Shown here one piece after another: positions 7,937 through 15,911 of a stretch of DNA of 64,000 nucleotides (positions are counted from its first letter, which is position 1; each line of letters opens with the position of its first letter). Position numbers and translations under genes: made by a program. The DNA is from Faecalicatena absiana (lineage in GTDB: Bacteria > Bacillota > Bacilli > Lactobacillales > Lactobacillaceae). The DNA lies in contig JAEDAG010000001.1 of assembly GCA_017309015.1 (NCBI GenBank), positions 478,223 through 542,222 on the forward strand, given 5' to 3'. The notes beneath the pieces were generated by a model. That model did not search any database and was not told where the DNA came from. It worked only from the letters and a program-made list of their open reading frames with translations.

Positions 7937-9340
7937 ATGACTCAAGAAAAAAACAAAGGAAAAGTCGAGCACCTGGAACGAAAAATGGAGGCCCGGCATA
8001 TCCAAATGATCTCCCTGGGCGGAGTCATTGGGACGGGACTCTTCCTTAGTTCCGGCTATACCATCAGCCAGGCCGGGCCAATTGGGGCCATCCTGGCCTA
8101 CTTCGTCGGAGCGGTATTGGTTTACGCCGTCATGCTCTGCCTAGGCGAATTGTCCGTGGCCATGCCTTACACTGGCTCTTTTCACGTCTATGCCAAAAAC
8201 CTGCTCAACCCGGCAACGGGCTTCGTCGTTGCCATTCTCTATTGGCTGACCTGGGCCATTGCCTTGGGCAGCGAGTTCACGGCCTCGGGGATCATCATGC
8301 GCCACTGGTTCCCCAGCATCCCGGTCTGGGTCTGGAGCCTGGTCTTCATGATCCTGATCTTCCTGTCCAACTACTTCTCCGTCCGCGTCTTCGCGGAAAG
8401 CGAGTTCTGGTTCGCGGCCGTCAAGGTCTTTGCCATCGTTGCCTTTATTGTTTTGGGCGGGCTGGCAGTCGTTGGCCTCATCCCGGTCAAAGGCTACACT
8501 CATGCACCGCTTTTGACCAACCTGACCAAGGACGGATGGTTTCCGACCGGCTTTAAGGGCGTCTTTACGACCATGCTGACGGTCAACTTTGCCTTTTCAG
8601 GGACGGAATTGATCGGGATCACCGCCGGGGAGGCCAAGGATCCGGAAAAGACCCTGCCTAAGGCCATCCACACCACCCTGTGGCGCTTGATCATCTTCTT
8701 TATCGGCTCCATCTTCGTGATGGCCTGCCTGATCCCTTACAAGCAGGCTGGCGTCAGCGAAAGTCCCTTCGTCCACATCTTCAAGATGATGGGGATTCCT
8801 TTTGCCAGCGACCTGATGAACTTCGTCGTGCTCACGGCCATCATTTCCGCCGGCAACTCCGGCCTCTACGCCTCCACGCGAATGCTGTGGTCTTTAGGCA
8901 ATGAAGGAACGATTCCGGTCGTCTTCGCCAAGACCAACAAGCGGGGCATCCCCGCCATCTCCCTGGTCGTAAGCATGCTGGGCGGGATTCTGTCCCTGCT
9001 GACCAGCATTTATGCCGCGGACACGATCTACCTGGTCCTGGTCTCCATCTCCGGCTTGGCGGTCGTCTTCGTCTGGATGGCCATCGCCCTTTGCGAGTTG
9101 AACTTCCGCAAAAAGTGGCTCAAGGATGGCCACCAGGTCAGCGAGTTGAAGTTCAAGACCCCGGGCTACCCCTTCACCCCTTGGTTCGCCTTCCTGGCCA
9201 GCCTGGCTTCCTGCCTCCTGATCTGGTTTGACCCCAACCAGCGGGTGGCCCTCTACGCGACCATCCCCTTCGTCATTCTCTGCTACCTGGCCTACTACTT
9301 CTACGCCAAGCACAAGCAGCACACTAACATCAATGATTAG
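7937..9340 (+). CDS. Amino-acid permease (APC family), possible S-methylmethionine transporter
   Basis: A 467-residue inner-membrane transporter with about 12 hydrophobic segments. The APC signature follows a short charged N-tail: [20 protein letters not shown] at about 21-40, the unwound helix 1 that binds the substrate's carboxyl and amino groups. [13 protein letters not shown] and the [16 protein letters not shown] loop are further family marks. The length is normal. It diverges from mmuM, which suggests S-methylmethionine uptake (MmuP role). The AAT subfamily also contains lysine, arginine and aromatic permeases, so the substrate is inferred from context only. Confidence 0.85.
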   Translation: MTQEKNKGKVEHLERKMEARHIQMISLGGVIGTGLFLSSGYTISQAGPIGAILAYFVGAVLVYAVMLCLGELSVAMPYTGSFHVYAKNLLNPATGFVVAILYWLTWAIALGSEFTASGIIMRHWFPSIPVWVWSLVFMILIFLSNYFSVRVFAESEFWFAAVKVFAIVAFIVLGGLAVVGLIPVKGYTHAPLLTNLTKDGWFPTGFKGVFTTMLTVNFAFSGTELIGITAGEAKDPEKTLPKAIHTTLWRLIIFFIGSIFVMACLIPYKQAGVSESPFVHIFKMMGIPFASDLMNFVVLTAIISAGNSGLYASTRMLWSLGNEGTIPVVFAKTNKRGIPAISLVVSMLGGILSLLTSIYAADTIYLVLVSISGLAVVFVWMAIALCELNFRKKWLKDGHQVSELKFKTPGYPFTPWFAFLASLASCLLIWFDPNQRVALYATIPFVILCYLAYYFYAKHKQHTNIND

Positions 9341-9347
9341 CAAACAG

Positions 9348-9369
9348 CCAGAACCCGCGTGGGCTCTGG
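9348..9369 (+). terminator. Terminator of the permease gene
   Basis: Stem CCAGAACCC/GGGCTCTGG (one mismatch), followed by TTTATTTGTCTTT. Confidence 0.6.
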
Positions 9370-9385
9370 TTTATTTGTCTTTCGG

Positions 9386-9465
9386 GAATCGAATCAAATC
9401 ACGTCAATCCAATCAAATCAAATCTAATCAAGTTGTTGACGGGATTGACGTGATTGGATTAGAAT
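9386..9465 (+). promoter_or_regulatory. AATCN repeat tract with inverted repeat and promoter
   Basis: A run of AATC-based five-base units (9387-9430) overlaps a perfect 13-base inverted repeat, AATCACGTCAATC (9397-9409) and GATTGACGTGATT (9443-9455). AATCCAATC/GATTGGATT form a second pair. A promoter TTGACG (9436-9441), 18 bases, TAGAAT (9460-9465) is embedded in the right arm. This suggests an operator for the following regulator-like gene. Confidence 0.55.
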
Positions 9466-9506
9466 AGTTAGTAGGCCAACCAACTAAAAAATGGGGGAAA
9501 ATCGTT

Positions 9507-10472
9507 ATGTTCAATCCAAACGCCAGCGAAAATTTTGAAAACCAGCTCTCCTACCGGCAGGATTTGACTTTTAAGAGTCTGAACCAGGTCCTGGCCGACC
9601 ACCAGCTGCCGGCTGCCCAAACGCCGGCCCAGCTTTTGGGCCTGGGCCAGTTCAGCAATCTGGACCTGCTTTTGTCAGACCAGTGCCCCTACTCGATCAA
9701 GTGCGGGGTCTTCAAAGGGGTGACCCAGGATGAGTTCCTGGACCGGCAGGAGTTTACCGGCTCTTTGGCCGCCCAGTTCGCGGCCGTCTACCGCTTCATT
9801 GACCAGCACAACCCGGTCAAGAGCCAGATCAAGGGCCTTTACCGGGAAGACCAGCGGACTTATCCACCGCAGGCTATCCGCGAGGCCTTGATGAACTGCA
9901 TTATCCACAGGGACTATTCCAATCCAGCCAGCACCTTGATCAATGTCTACGCTGACCGGATTGAGTTCATCTCTTACGGCGGTCTCGCGGACGGAATTAC
10001 CGAAGCTGACGTCAAGCTGGGCCTGTCAGTCTGCCGCAACCCGCACCTGGCCCAGTTCTTCTACCGGCTCAAGCTGGTAGAATCCTACGGCACGGGCTTG
10101 GCCCGGATCAAGAGTGCCTACGAGGGCGCGGCCGACCAGCCCATCATCATCCCCGCCCCTGCTTCTTTCAAGGTGGTCCTGCCAGCCTACCAGCTTAAGA
10201 GCATTAAGCTTAAGCCAAAGGCCAAGGCTAAGCCCCAGCCGGCAACGCGGCCAGCCCGCCCCAAAGCCGCCAAGAGCGCGGCCCCGGCTGGCAACGAGCA
10301 GGCCGTCCTGGCTTTTGGCCAAGGCCACACGGAATTCATCCGAAGCGACATCGAAAAATTGCTGGGAGTCAGTCCGGCCACGGCTACCCGCCTGCTCCGG
10401 CAAATGGAGGGCAAGGGCCTTATCACGAAGCGCGGCAAGGCCAAAGCCATCCGCTACCGGATCGCGGAATAA
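9507..10472 (+). CDS. ATP-binding transcriptional regulator, AlbA_2 domain missing
   Basis: A 321-residue protein of the family often labelled RecG-like or divergent AAA-4 regulators. Visible parts are: a linker region (about 1-70); an HATPase_c_4-like domain (about 110-215) with the N-box EALMNCIIHRDY and glycine box ESYGTGLARI; a Lys/Ala/Pro-rich linker (about 232-262); and a C-terminal winged helix (about 265-320). Full-length relatives begin with a roughly 130-residue Schlafen AlbA_2 domain that is absent here; the protein starts close to where that domain would end. The upstream bases hold a clean promoter and repeats, not a decayed domain. It may be a natural short form or a truncated gene given a new promoter. 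Confidence 0.7.
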   Translation: MFNPNASENFENQLSYRQDLTFKSLNQVLADHQLPAAQTPAQLLGLGQFSNLDLLLSDQCPYSIKCGVFKGVTQDEFLDRQEFTGSLAAQFAAVYRFIDQHNPVKSQIKGLYREDQRTYPPQAIREALMNCIIHRDYSNPASTLINVYADRIEFISYGGLADGITEADVKLGLSVCRNPHLAQFFYRLKLVESYGTGLARIKSAYEGAADQPIIIPAPASFKVVLPAYQLKSIKLKPKAKAKPQPATRPARPKAAKSAAPAGNEQAVLAFGQGHTEFIRSDIEKLLGVSPATATRLLRQMEGKGLITKRGKAKAIRYRIAE

Positions 10473-10594
10473 GAGCGGCAATTTTTTCTAAAAAAGCGCT
10501 TCCCCATTGAATCAGTCCGGCTCATAAATGCTAGTATATGTAAGGACCCAACCGGTCCAAACAATGAAGCAAATTAGAAAGAATCAAACAAGCA

Positions 10595-11860
10595 ATGAAA
10601 CCATTTACCCCAATTCTGCTGGGCAGCGACATCAACGTCTACGGGATGGCGCGCTCCTTCCATGAAGCTTACGGAATCAAGGTTCAAGCCTGGGGTGCTT
10701 CCACCCTGGCTCCGACCCGCTACTCCAACATCGTTGATATCGAGGTCCACCCCGGCTTTACCGAGGATCCAACCTTTATCGAAGTCATGCGGGAAAAGAT
10801 CAAGGAATACCAAGACCATCCCGAGCCAGTCATCCTGATTTCCTGCGGGGACGGCTATTCCGAGCTTTTGGCCAAGCACAAGGCTGAATTGGAAAAGGCC
10901 TTTATCGTGCCTTACATCAACTACGACCTGCTGGAAAAGCTGATCTCCAAAGAGGGCTTCTATGAAGTCTGTGAAGAATACGGCCTGCCATATCCTAAGA
11001 CCCACATCATCACCATGAAGGACTACCAGGATGGCTCTTATGAAAACGTACCGTTCCCCTTCCCGGTTGCCTTAAAGCCAGAAGACCCGGTGTCCTGGCT
11101 GGACGTGCAGTTTGAGGGCCGCAAGAAGGCCTTTGTCATCAAGGACTTTGCTGAATTCAAAGACATCGTGGGCAAGATTTACACCAACGGCTACAAGGAA
11201 GACCTGATCTTGCAGGACTTTATCCCAGGCGACGACTCCAACATGCGGGTTCTGAACGCTTATGTGGACAAAAATCATAAGGTCAAGATGATGTGCCTGG
11301 GCCACCCGCTTTTGGAAGATCCAGACCCAATCGCCATTGGCAACTACATGGTGATCGCGCCGGACTATGATGAGCAGCTCTACCAGACCGTTCAGGCCTT
11401 TTTGGAAAAGATCCACTACACGGGGATGGCCAACTTCGACATCAAGTACGACCGCCGCGACGGGATCTACAAGTTCTTTGAAATCAACCTCCGCCAAGGC
11501 CGCTCCAGCTTCTACGTGACCCTGAACGGCTACAACCTGGCCAAGTGGTACATCGACGACTACGTTGAGGACTCCCTCAAGGATCGGGCAACCGTCTACG
11601 GGAACAAGGACCGGGCTGGCCATATGCTCTGGCTCGGCGTGCCGCGGAAGCTTTTTGAAGAATACGCGGTTCCTTCCCCGGCCAAGGACGAGGCCATGGA
11701 GCTCCTTAAAGAAGGCAAGTACGGCACGACCGTCTTCTATGACAAAGACCGCAATTTTAAGCGCTGGCTGCTGATGAAGCACATGTACCACAACTACTTC
11801 AAGGACTACCAGACCTACTTCAAGGTCAACAAGGAACAGTACTTCAGCCAAAACAAGTAA
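10595..11860 (+). CDS. D-aspartate ligase (ATP-grasp), peptidoglycan cross-bridge
   Basis: A 421-residue ATP-grasp carboxylate-amine ligase. It closely resembles enterococcal and lactobacillar Asl enzymes, which activate D-aspartate as an acyl phosphate and attach it to the lysine side chain of the peptidoglycan stem. Landmarks are the N-terminal PILLGSDINVYGMARSFHEAYG (positions 5-26), the ATP-grasp strand VALKPEDPVSW, the loop VQDFIPG-like LILQDFIPGDDSNMRV, and the metal-binding FEINLRQGRSSF. The family length is 400-440. It is monocistronic with a strong terminator. The D-Asp cross-bridge is characteristic of L. delbrueckii and its relatives. The predicted racemase partner is not in the window. 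Confidence 0.9.
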   Translation: MKPFTPILLGSDINVYGMARSFHEAYGIKVQAWGASTLAPTRYSNIVDIEVHPGFTEDPTFIEVMREKIKEYQDHPEPVILISCGDGYSELLAKHKAELEKAFIVPYINYDLLEKLISKEGFYEVCEEYGLPYPKTHIITMKDYQDGSYENVPFPFPVALKPEDPVSWLDVQFEGRKKAFVIKDFAEFKDIVGKIYTNGYKEDLILQDFIPGDDSNMRVLNAYVDKNHKVKMMCLGHPLLEDPDPIAIGNYMVIAPDYDEQLYQTVQAFLEKIHYTGMANFDIKYDRRDGIYKFFEINLRQGRSSFYVTLNGYNLAKWYIDDYVEDSLKDRATVYGNKDRAGHMLWLGVPRKLFEEYAVPSPAKDEAMELLKEGKYGTTVFYDKDRNFKRWLLMKHMYHNYFKDYQTYFKVNKEQYFSQNK

Positions 11861-11883
11861 GAAATTCAAGACTTATGCACAGC

Positions 11884-11917
11884 AAAAAGAGGAATCTCAC
11901 GCGAGATTCCTCTTTTT
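11884..11917. terminator. Terminator after D-aspartate ligase, possibly bidirectional
   Basis: Perfect 15-base stem AAAAAGAGGAATCTC with loop ACGC. The stem supplies T5 in either direction. Confidence 0.85.
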
Positions 11918-11942
11918 GGGCTTATTTTTAGGCCTGGCTTGT

Positions 11943-12707
11943 TTAAAAAATGTGGATAATCCGCAGGCAGATGTGCATAGCCTGCTCTTGAGCAGCTTTT
12001 CCCCAGCTGCGGTCGTCATGGGCCGCCACGTTGGCCAGGGAATCGGCCGTGTAGAGCAGCTGGCCGAATTCAACGCCCCGCTTGGCGGCAACGGCGGCCA
12101 TTGAGGCACATTCCATCTCCACCACCTGGCAGCCTTCTTCGCGCCGGTACTCGACCATGTCCTGGGTTTCACGGAAAAAGCCGTCCGTCGTCCAGGTCGT
12201 GCAGTGCTCATAGGGCAATCCCTGCTCTGCCAGTCCTTGGCCAATTTTTTCCACAGCAACCGGGTCAAGGTCCACATAGCGGCTGGCCGGCAGGTACTTG
12301 TAGGAGGTGCCCTCGTCTCTCAGAGCCCGGGTTGGGATCAAGAAGTCGTTCTCCTTGATGTCAACCAAGGTCCCGCAGGAGCCGACGGCCAGGAATTTCC
12401 GGCAGCCAAGGGCGATCAAAGCGTCCATGAACTGGGCCGCCGCTGGACCGCCCAATGGCGCCCGGCACAGGCACAAGCGCTCTCCCTGATCCTTGATGAC
12501 ATAGATCGGGCGCAGGCGGTCCACCGTAAGAAAGTGGTCAGCCACCGTGGCATTAACCTGCTCCGCGTATTCGTCGACTTCATCCCCTAAGAAGGCAAAG
12601 AGGCATTTTTCCGGCAGCTTGATGCCCTTGGCGTCATGGCCTGGCTTCAGGACTTCCTGGGAAGTTGGGTCGTATTCCAAAATGGGCAGTTCGTTTTTTT
12701 CGATCAT
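11943..12707 (-). CDS. Nucleoside phosphorylase (PNP/UDP family)
   Basis: A 254-residue phosphorolytic enzyme that splits nucleosides into base and ribose-1-phosphate. The phosphate-binding strand LAVGSCGTL (about 119-127) and the active-site segment CQVVEMECASMAAVAAKRG (about 194-212, with the ribose-binding MEC motif) place it in the PNP/UDP superfamily. It is closest to uridine-phosphorylase-like members with an extended N-terminus. It feeds salvage, consistent with the purine genes further right. Whether it prefers uridine or a purine nucleoside cannot be settled by eye. It converges with the D-Asp ligase gene. Confidence 0.83.
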   Translation of the reverse strand: MIEKNELPILEYDPTSQEVLKPGHDAKGIKLPEKCLFAFLGDEVDEYAEQVNATVADHFLTVDRLRPIYVIKDQGERLCLCRAPLGGPAAAQFMDALIALGCRKFLAVGSCGTLVDIKENDFLIPTRALRDEGTSYKYLPASRYVDLDPVAVEKIGQGLAEQGLPYEHCTTWTTDGFFRETQDMVEYRREEGCQVVEMECASMAAVAAKRGVEFGQLLYTADSLANVAAHDDRSWGKAAQEQAMHICLRIIHIF

Positions 12708-12934
12708 AATCCAGCTCTTTCTGTCTCAAATAAGTCAAGTATAGCAAGTTTTTCCCGCTCTTGGCAAAAACGGCAATGCAGAATTCAAATATTATGATTA
12801 TCAATTCTAAATTGACAATATCGAATGCAAGAAGCTTTACAACTTCTCTGCCCCTTATATCTACTGTCTCGGGGCCAACATCACCAAGAGCAATTAGTTC
12901 AATTGTAATTGGCTTAACAGTTTTTAAGATTGCG

Positions 12935-12959
12935 GAGCGCCAAACGGCGCTCTTTTTTT
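12935..12959 (+). terminator. Orphan plus-strand terminator
   Basis: GAGCGCC/GGCGCTC stem with a four-base loop and seven T. The plus strand is empty for 1 kb upstream. Confidence 0.7.
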
Positions 12960-12973
12960 GGTCAAAAATAATA

Positions 12974-13007
12974 AAACGAGTCAGTTCCGTTTGGAACTGG
13001 CTCGTTT
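12974..13007 (-). terminator. Terminator of the CAP-domain protein gene
   Basis: Fifteen-base stem AAACGAGTCAGTTCC (one G-T pair) with loop GTTT, then TTTTATTATTTTT on the minus strand. Confidence 0.8.
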
Positions 13008-13040
13008 CTAGTTGCAAAGATTAATTAGTGGTGATTTCGA

Positions 13041-13916
13041 TTAAGCGTGGTATTCGATTACGACGCAAACCATTGCGTTGGTGCCGCTGCCGTAGTGGCC
13101 AACCCCGATGTAAGCCGTGTGGTTGCCTGGGTCAACCATCATCTTGTAGTGGTCGTAAGTGCCGCTGATGTTGGTCAGGTTTTTTCTGGTCTTCTTAACG
13201 ACGATTGCTACGTAGTCGTCCTTTTCAGCTTGCATGTTTTCCGTGAAGGTGCTGGTCAGGCAGGACTTCATTTCAGTCGTCGCGTCAGAGTTCAGACCGT
13301 TGTAGTAGCAAGCGTGCAGGGTTTCGCCGCCGTGGTAGATGATCTTGCCCTTAACGATTGGGTAGGTGTTAAGGTACTTTGGCAGAGCGTTGTAGCCGGA
13401 GTGGTCGTAAGTGCCGGTAGTTACGTATTGCTTAGCCTTTTCAGTAGCCCGCTTGTCAAGGATTGCGTTGTACTTGGAGTTCATCTTGACTGCCTTGACC
13501 CCAACCTTAGCCCGGAAGCTGTTGACAACGTTCAAGGCCGCTTGACGCAGTTGGTCTTGGCTGCTGTTAGCGGTGCTGGCCTTAACAGCAGCAGTCTTGA
13601 CAGCCGTGTACTTGATCTTGACCGTTTGGTTCTTGGTCTTGTTGGTTACCTTGACTGCCTTAACCTTCTTGGTGTTGGCTGCGTAGCCAGCTGCCTTAGG
13701 AGCCTTGTAGGACTTCCAGGTAGCAGTCGTCCACTTGCGGCCCTTCTTCTTTAAGGTAGCGGTTTGCTTAACCTTGCCGTACTTGCCTGGCTTGTAAACC
13801 TTGATGGTCCGGGTAACTTTCTTGCTAGCTGCTTTTGCATATACTGGCTTTGGTGCTGAAGTTGCCAGCCCGAGGAGGGCTGCCAGAGCTGCCAGAACTG
13901 TTACTGTGCGTTTCAT
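13041..13916 (-). CDS. Secreted CAP/SCP-domain protein with a MucBP-like N-terminal repeat
   Basis: A 291-residue exported protein. Residues 1-27 form a signal peptide with a probable cut after VYA. Residues 31-108 are a very basic Thr/Lys/Tyr-rich module (TRTIKVYKPG ... QTVKIKYT) resembling mucus-binding MucBP/Mub units. Residues 122-291 are a CAP (PR-1/SCP-like) domain with LNVVNSFRAKVGV, a central GGETLHACY and the C-terminal HTAYIGVGHYGSGTNAMVCVVIEY. There is no LPXTG motif or membrane anchor, so it is probably released or bound by charge to the wall. CAP functions in lactobacilli are poorly defined; a surface-binding role is inference. It has its own terminator. Confidence 0.82.
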   Translation of the reverse strand: MKRTVTVLAALAALLGLATSAPKPVYAKAASKKVTRTIKVYKPGKYGKVKQTATLKKKGRKWTTATWKSYKAPKAAGYAANTKKVKAVKVTNKTKNQTVKIKYTAVKTAAVKASTANSSQDQLRQAALNVVNSFRAKVGVKAVKMNSKYNAILDKRATEKAKQYVTTGTYDHSGYNALPKYLNTYPIVKGKIIYHGGETLHACYYNGLNSDATTEMKSCLTSTFTENMQAEKDDYVAIVVKKTRKNLTNISGTYDHYKMMVDPGNHTAYIGVGHYGSGTNAMVCVVIEYHA

Positions 13917-14514
13917 TGTAAATCACCTATACCTACTTAATCTTCACTATTACGCTTTTGTTATCTTTCAACTATGATTATAGACGCTGTTTAGCGAAAA
14001 AGCGATAGTTTTGCGCAGATTTTTATTAGTCTTTGCTTATTTCTACAGAGGATAGTTGCACTTGGCAGCTTTCAGCTGATAGCAAAATTTCTATAAGCAT
14101 TTATTTATCACTCCTTTGCAGATTCATTAGTTCCGGCCAGTCTAATCGTTGATATATCAGCAATCATAAAAGCATTTGAAGACAACCTTTGTGTTTTTGT
14201 ATTGTCACTAAATTATCAAAAATCATTTCACAAGAATTAGGGAGGTCTTGGTTCCAACTGCTTTTGCCCGTTTTTTTATAATCACCTTCTTAATATTTGC
14301 CCCAAAAGTCCATTATCGCTACGCTCCCCATTATTATTGCCAAACTGCAATACAAAAGAATGGCGTTGAGCGATAAAAGATTTTAAATAGATTATCATTA
14401 AAAACTGCCAACGCTTCCTTTTAGGCAAACGAAAAGCCGTTGCTTATTTTTCTAAGCAGCGGCCTAAAATTATCGGATTTTTCACTAAAATTGTCCCAAG
14501 TCTATCTGACTTTC
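13917..14514. other. 598-base intergenic region between the CAP gene and the duplicated island
   Basis: It holds the CAP gene's upstream region, several overlapping tiny minus-strand frames (see 14026-14100) and a long hairpin at 14419-14469 (TTTTAGG...CCTAAAA enclosing CCGTTGCTTA/TAAGCAGCGG). No full gene was seen. Base composition is more AT-rich than that of neighbouring genes, consistent with decayed or acquired DNA. Confidence 0.5.
14026..14100 (-). CDS. Possible 24-residue small protein
   Basis: An ATG sits 6 bases after a good AAGGAGTGAT ribosome site, and the frame encodes 24 residues beginning MLIEILLSAESC and ending EISKD. The preceding frame stops at TAA directly before this ATG, and two further 19- and 20-codon frames overlap upstream. 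This could be one frameshifted gene rather than several microproteins. It lacks the hydrophobic C-terminus of SHP pheromones, so a link to the Rgg proteins is not supported. Confidence 0.25.
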   Translation of the reverse strand: MLIEILLSAESCQVQLSSVEISKD

Positions 14515-14705
14515 TTACTTATATTCCCGCAAAATTTTCTCGTTTTCCCGTCCATACTCCGGCATCCCCAGCAAATAGCAGTTCTTGACCGCCAGCTGGC
14601 AGTATTTCATTTTTTCTTCCGGTTCTGCTTGATACGCCAGCAGGTTGTCAATAATCGCCTTAAAATTAGTGCTTAAAGGCCGTCCATTAACTTGGGTGCC
14701 TTATT
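14515..14705 (-). pseudogene. C-terminal remnant of an Rgg-type regulator gene
   Basis: The minus strand reads NLLAYQAEPEEKMKYCQLAV and then LLGMPEYGRE before a TAA stop. This is clearly homologous to the last 50-60 residues of the intact regulator at 18828 (NLLAYQAEPSADKMKYCRLAV ... LLGMAEYGQE). Everything upstream of about 14705 is lost. It lies left of the first rpn gene, just as the intact rgg lies left of the second, and so marks the left edge of the decayed duplicate. Confidence 0.8.
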
Positions 14706-14769
14706 ATTCCTAAAAGAATAATATTTCTCATTCCTTCAACTATTAATTCATATATTGCAAATAATTTTG

Positions 14770-14846
14770 CTAAAATAAAAAATTTTGGCGTTTTTTCGTG
14801 TACTAGTTATTGGAGGGAAAATTCCCTTTCTAGAAACGGAGGAAAA
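14770..14846 (+). promoter_or_regulatory. Conserved leader of the rpn genes
   Basis: From AAAAAATTTTGGC to the start codon, this leader is nearly identical to the one before 21166. It contains a small hairpin AGGGAAAATTCCCT and ends GGAGGAAAAATG. Conservation in both copies suggests a functional 5' untranslated region or recent duplication. Confidence 0.5.
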
Positions 14847-15797
14847 ATGTCAAAAGCAAATTCAGCCGTCCGCGGCAACAAGGACGTCATCCAAAAGATC
14901 CTGCTGGACAAGAACGAGGTTTTTGCCGACGTATTGAACGGCTTCATCTTCAATGGCAAACGGGTCATCAAGCCAGAGATGCTGGCAGACACAAACACCA
15001 GCAGCTACTACAAGGCTAATGGAGAGATTCACGGGCAAGACCGGGACGTGGCCAAGCTACTGACGATCGACAAGACGAAAGTCGTCATTTCGCTGGTCGG
15101 AATTGAAAATCAGACCAGGCCAGACAAGCACATGCCGGCGCGGGTGATGAACTATGATGCCGCGGCCTACCGCTACCAGCTCACCAAGAGCAAAACGCTC
15201 TACCCCGTGCTTACGCTGGTGGTATACTACGGGAAAGAAGCGTGGAACTACAGCCGGAACCTGCTGGGAAACATCAATATGCAGAAGTTGCCCAAAGAAA
15301 TGCGGCCGTTGATCAGCGATTACGAGATCAAGGCTTTTTACCGGATCAGCGACTTGTCGGCACAAGAGCTGGATAAGCGCTTCAGGAGCGCTTTTTTCTG
15401 CTTGGCAGAGTATTTCATCCAAACCAACGCGGGTGAAGAATACCACCCCAGCGCCAAGAAACTGTCGATCGAAGATATCCTGCTTCTTTTGGATATGATG
15501 AATGCTCTGTCGGGCACCCATGCTTATGACGAGTTAATCAAAGAATTAGGAAAAAGAAACAAGAACGAGGTGACTACCATGACTGAAGTACTGCCAGAAT
15601 TCATGCAGGTCAAGATTGACCGGGCAAGGAAAGAAACAACCGAAAAGGTGACTAAAGAAACGACCGAGAAGGTAACTAAAGACTACTTGATCAACATCCT
15701 TAGCACCACCAACTTAACTCCAGACGGAGCCATGGACCTCCTAGGCATCCCCAAGGATGACCGGCCTATGTACAAGGACTTGCTCAAGAAAAAGTAA
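14847..15797 (+). CDS. Rpn/PDDEXK_2-family nuclease (transposase-like), copy 1
   Basis: A 316-residue protein of the COG5464/PDDEXK_2 group (Rpn recombination-promoting nucleases, long annotated as putative transposases). The probable active site is a PD-(D/E)XK arrangement: D in NEVFADVLNGF, D in IHGQDRDVAKLL, and E-x-Q in LVGIENQT. The C-terminal third contains a helical region and a repetitive segment (TEKVTKETTEKVTK) followed by a conserved tail ending MYKDLLKKK. It is close to the gene at 21166. Family members cut DNA without obvious target specificity. They are not true transposases, and no inverted repeats frame this gene. Confidence 0.82.
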   Translation: MSKANSAVRGNKDVIQKILLDKNEVFADVLNGFIFNGKRVIKPEMLADTNTSSYYKANGEIHGQDRDVAKLLTIDKTKVVISLVGIENQTRPDKHMPARVMNYDAAAYRYQLTKSKTLYPVLTLVVYYGKEAWNYSRNLLGNINMQKLPKEMRPLISDYEIKAFYRISDLSAQELDKRFRSAFFCLAEYFIQTNAGEEYHPSAKKLSIEDILLLLDMMNALSGTHAYDELIKELGKRNKNEVTTMTEVLPEFMQVKIDRARKETTEKVTKETTEKVTKDYLINILSTTNLTPDGAMDLLGIPKDDRPMYKDLLKKK

Positions 15798-15834
15798 GCA
15801 GCAAAAAGAGTCTGGGAAAAACTCTAACGAATAA

Positions 15835-15876
15835 AAAAAGGTTTCTAGAAGTGAAAAAACTTCTGGAAGCCTTTTT
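15835..15876 (+). terminator. Terminator of rpn copy 1
   Basis: Eighteen-base stem AAAAAGGTTTCTAGAAGT with two wobble pairs, ending in TTTTT. Confidence 0.8.
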
Positions 15877-15911
15877 ATGTATCTCAAATCACAACAGAGA
15901 GCTGCTGAAGC

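Larger units (their letters stand above)
12708..13040. other. 333-base AT-rich intergenic region with an orphan plus-strand terminator
   Basis: No convincing gene was found. A plus-strand terminator (12935-12959) has no gene in front of it. A TTGACA (12811-12816) has no good -10 at the right spacing. Both strands stay open for 80 codons or more here, but neither translation resembles a protein I know and neither has a ribosome site. Confidence 0.4.

Noticed and set aside
9386..9430. CRISPR-like array from the AATC repeats
   Set aside because: Units are only five bases, there are no spacers of constant length, and no cas genes are nearby.
11072..11869. A 265-codon open frame on the minus strand opposite the D-aspartate ligase gene
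   Set aside because: It is antisense to a clearly conserved ATP-grasp enzyme. Its valine/leucine-rich text is typical of reverse frames in GC-rich third-position genes, and it has no ribosome site.
14026..14100. SHP-type pheromone for the Rgg regulator
   Set aside because: The peptide ends in charged residues, while SHP peptides have a hydrophobic C-terminal end, and it is 4.7 kb from the intact rgg.
14847..15797. A true insertion-sequence transposase with element ends
   Set aside because: The protein is a PD-(D/E)XK Rpn-type nuclease. The shared flanks are a leader and terminator, and no inverted repeats or target duplication frame the gene.
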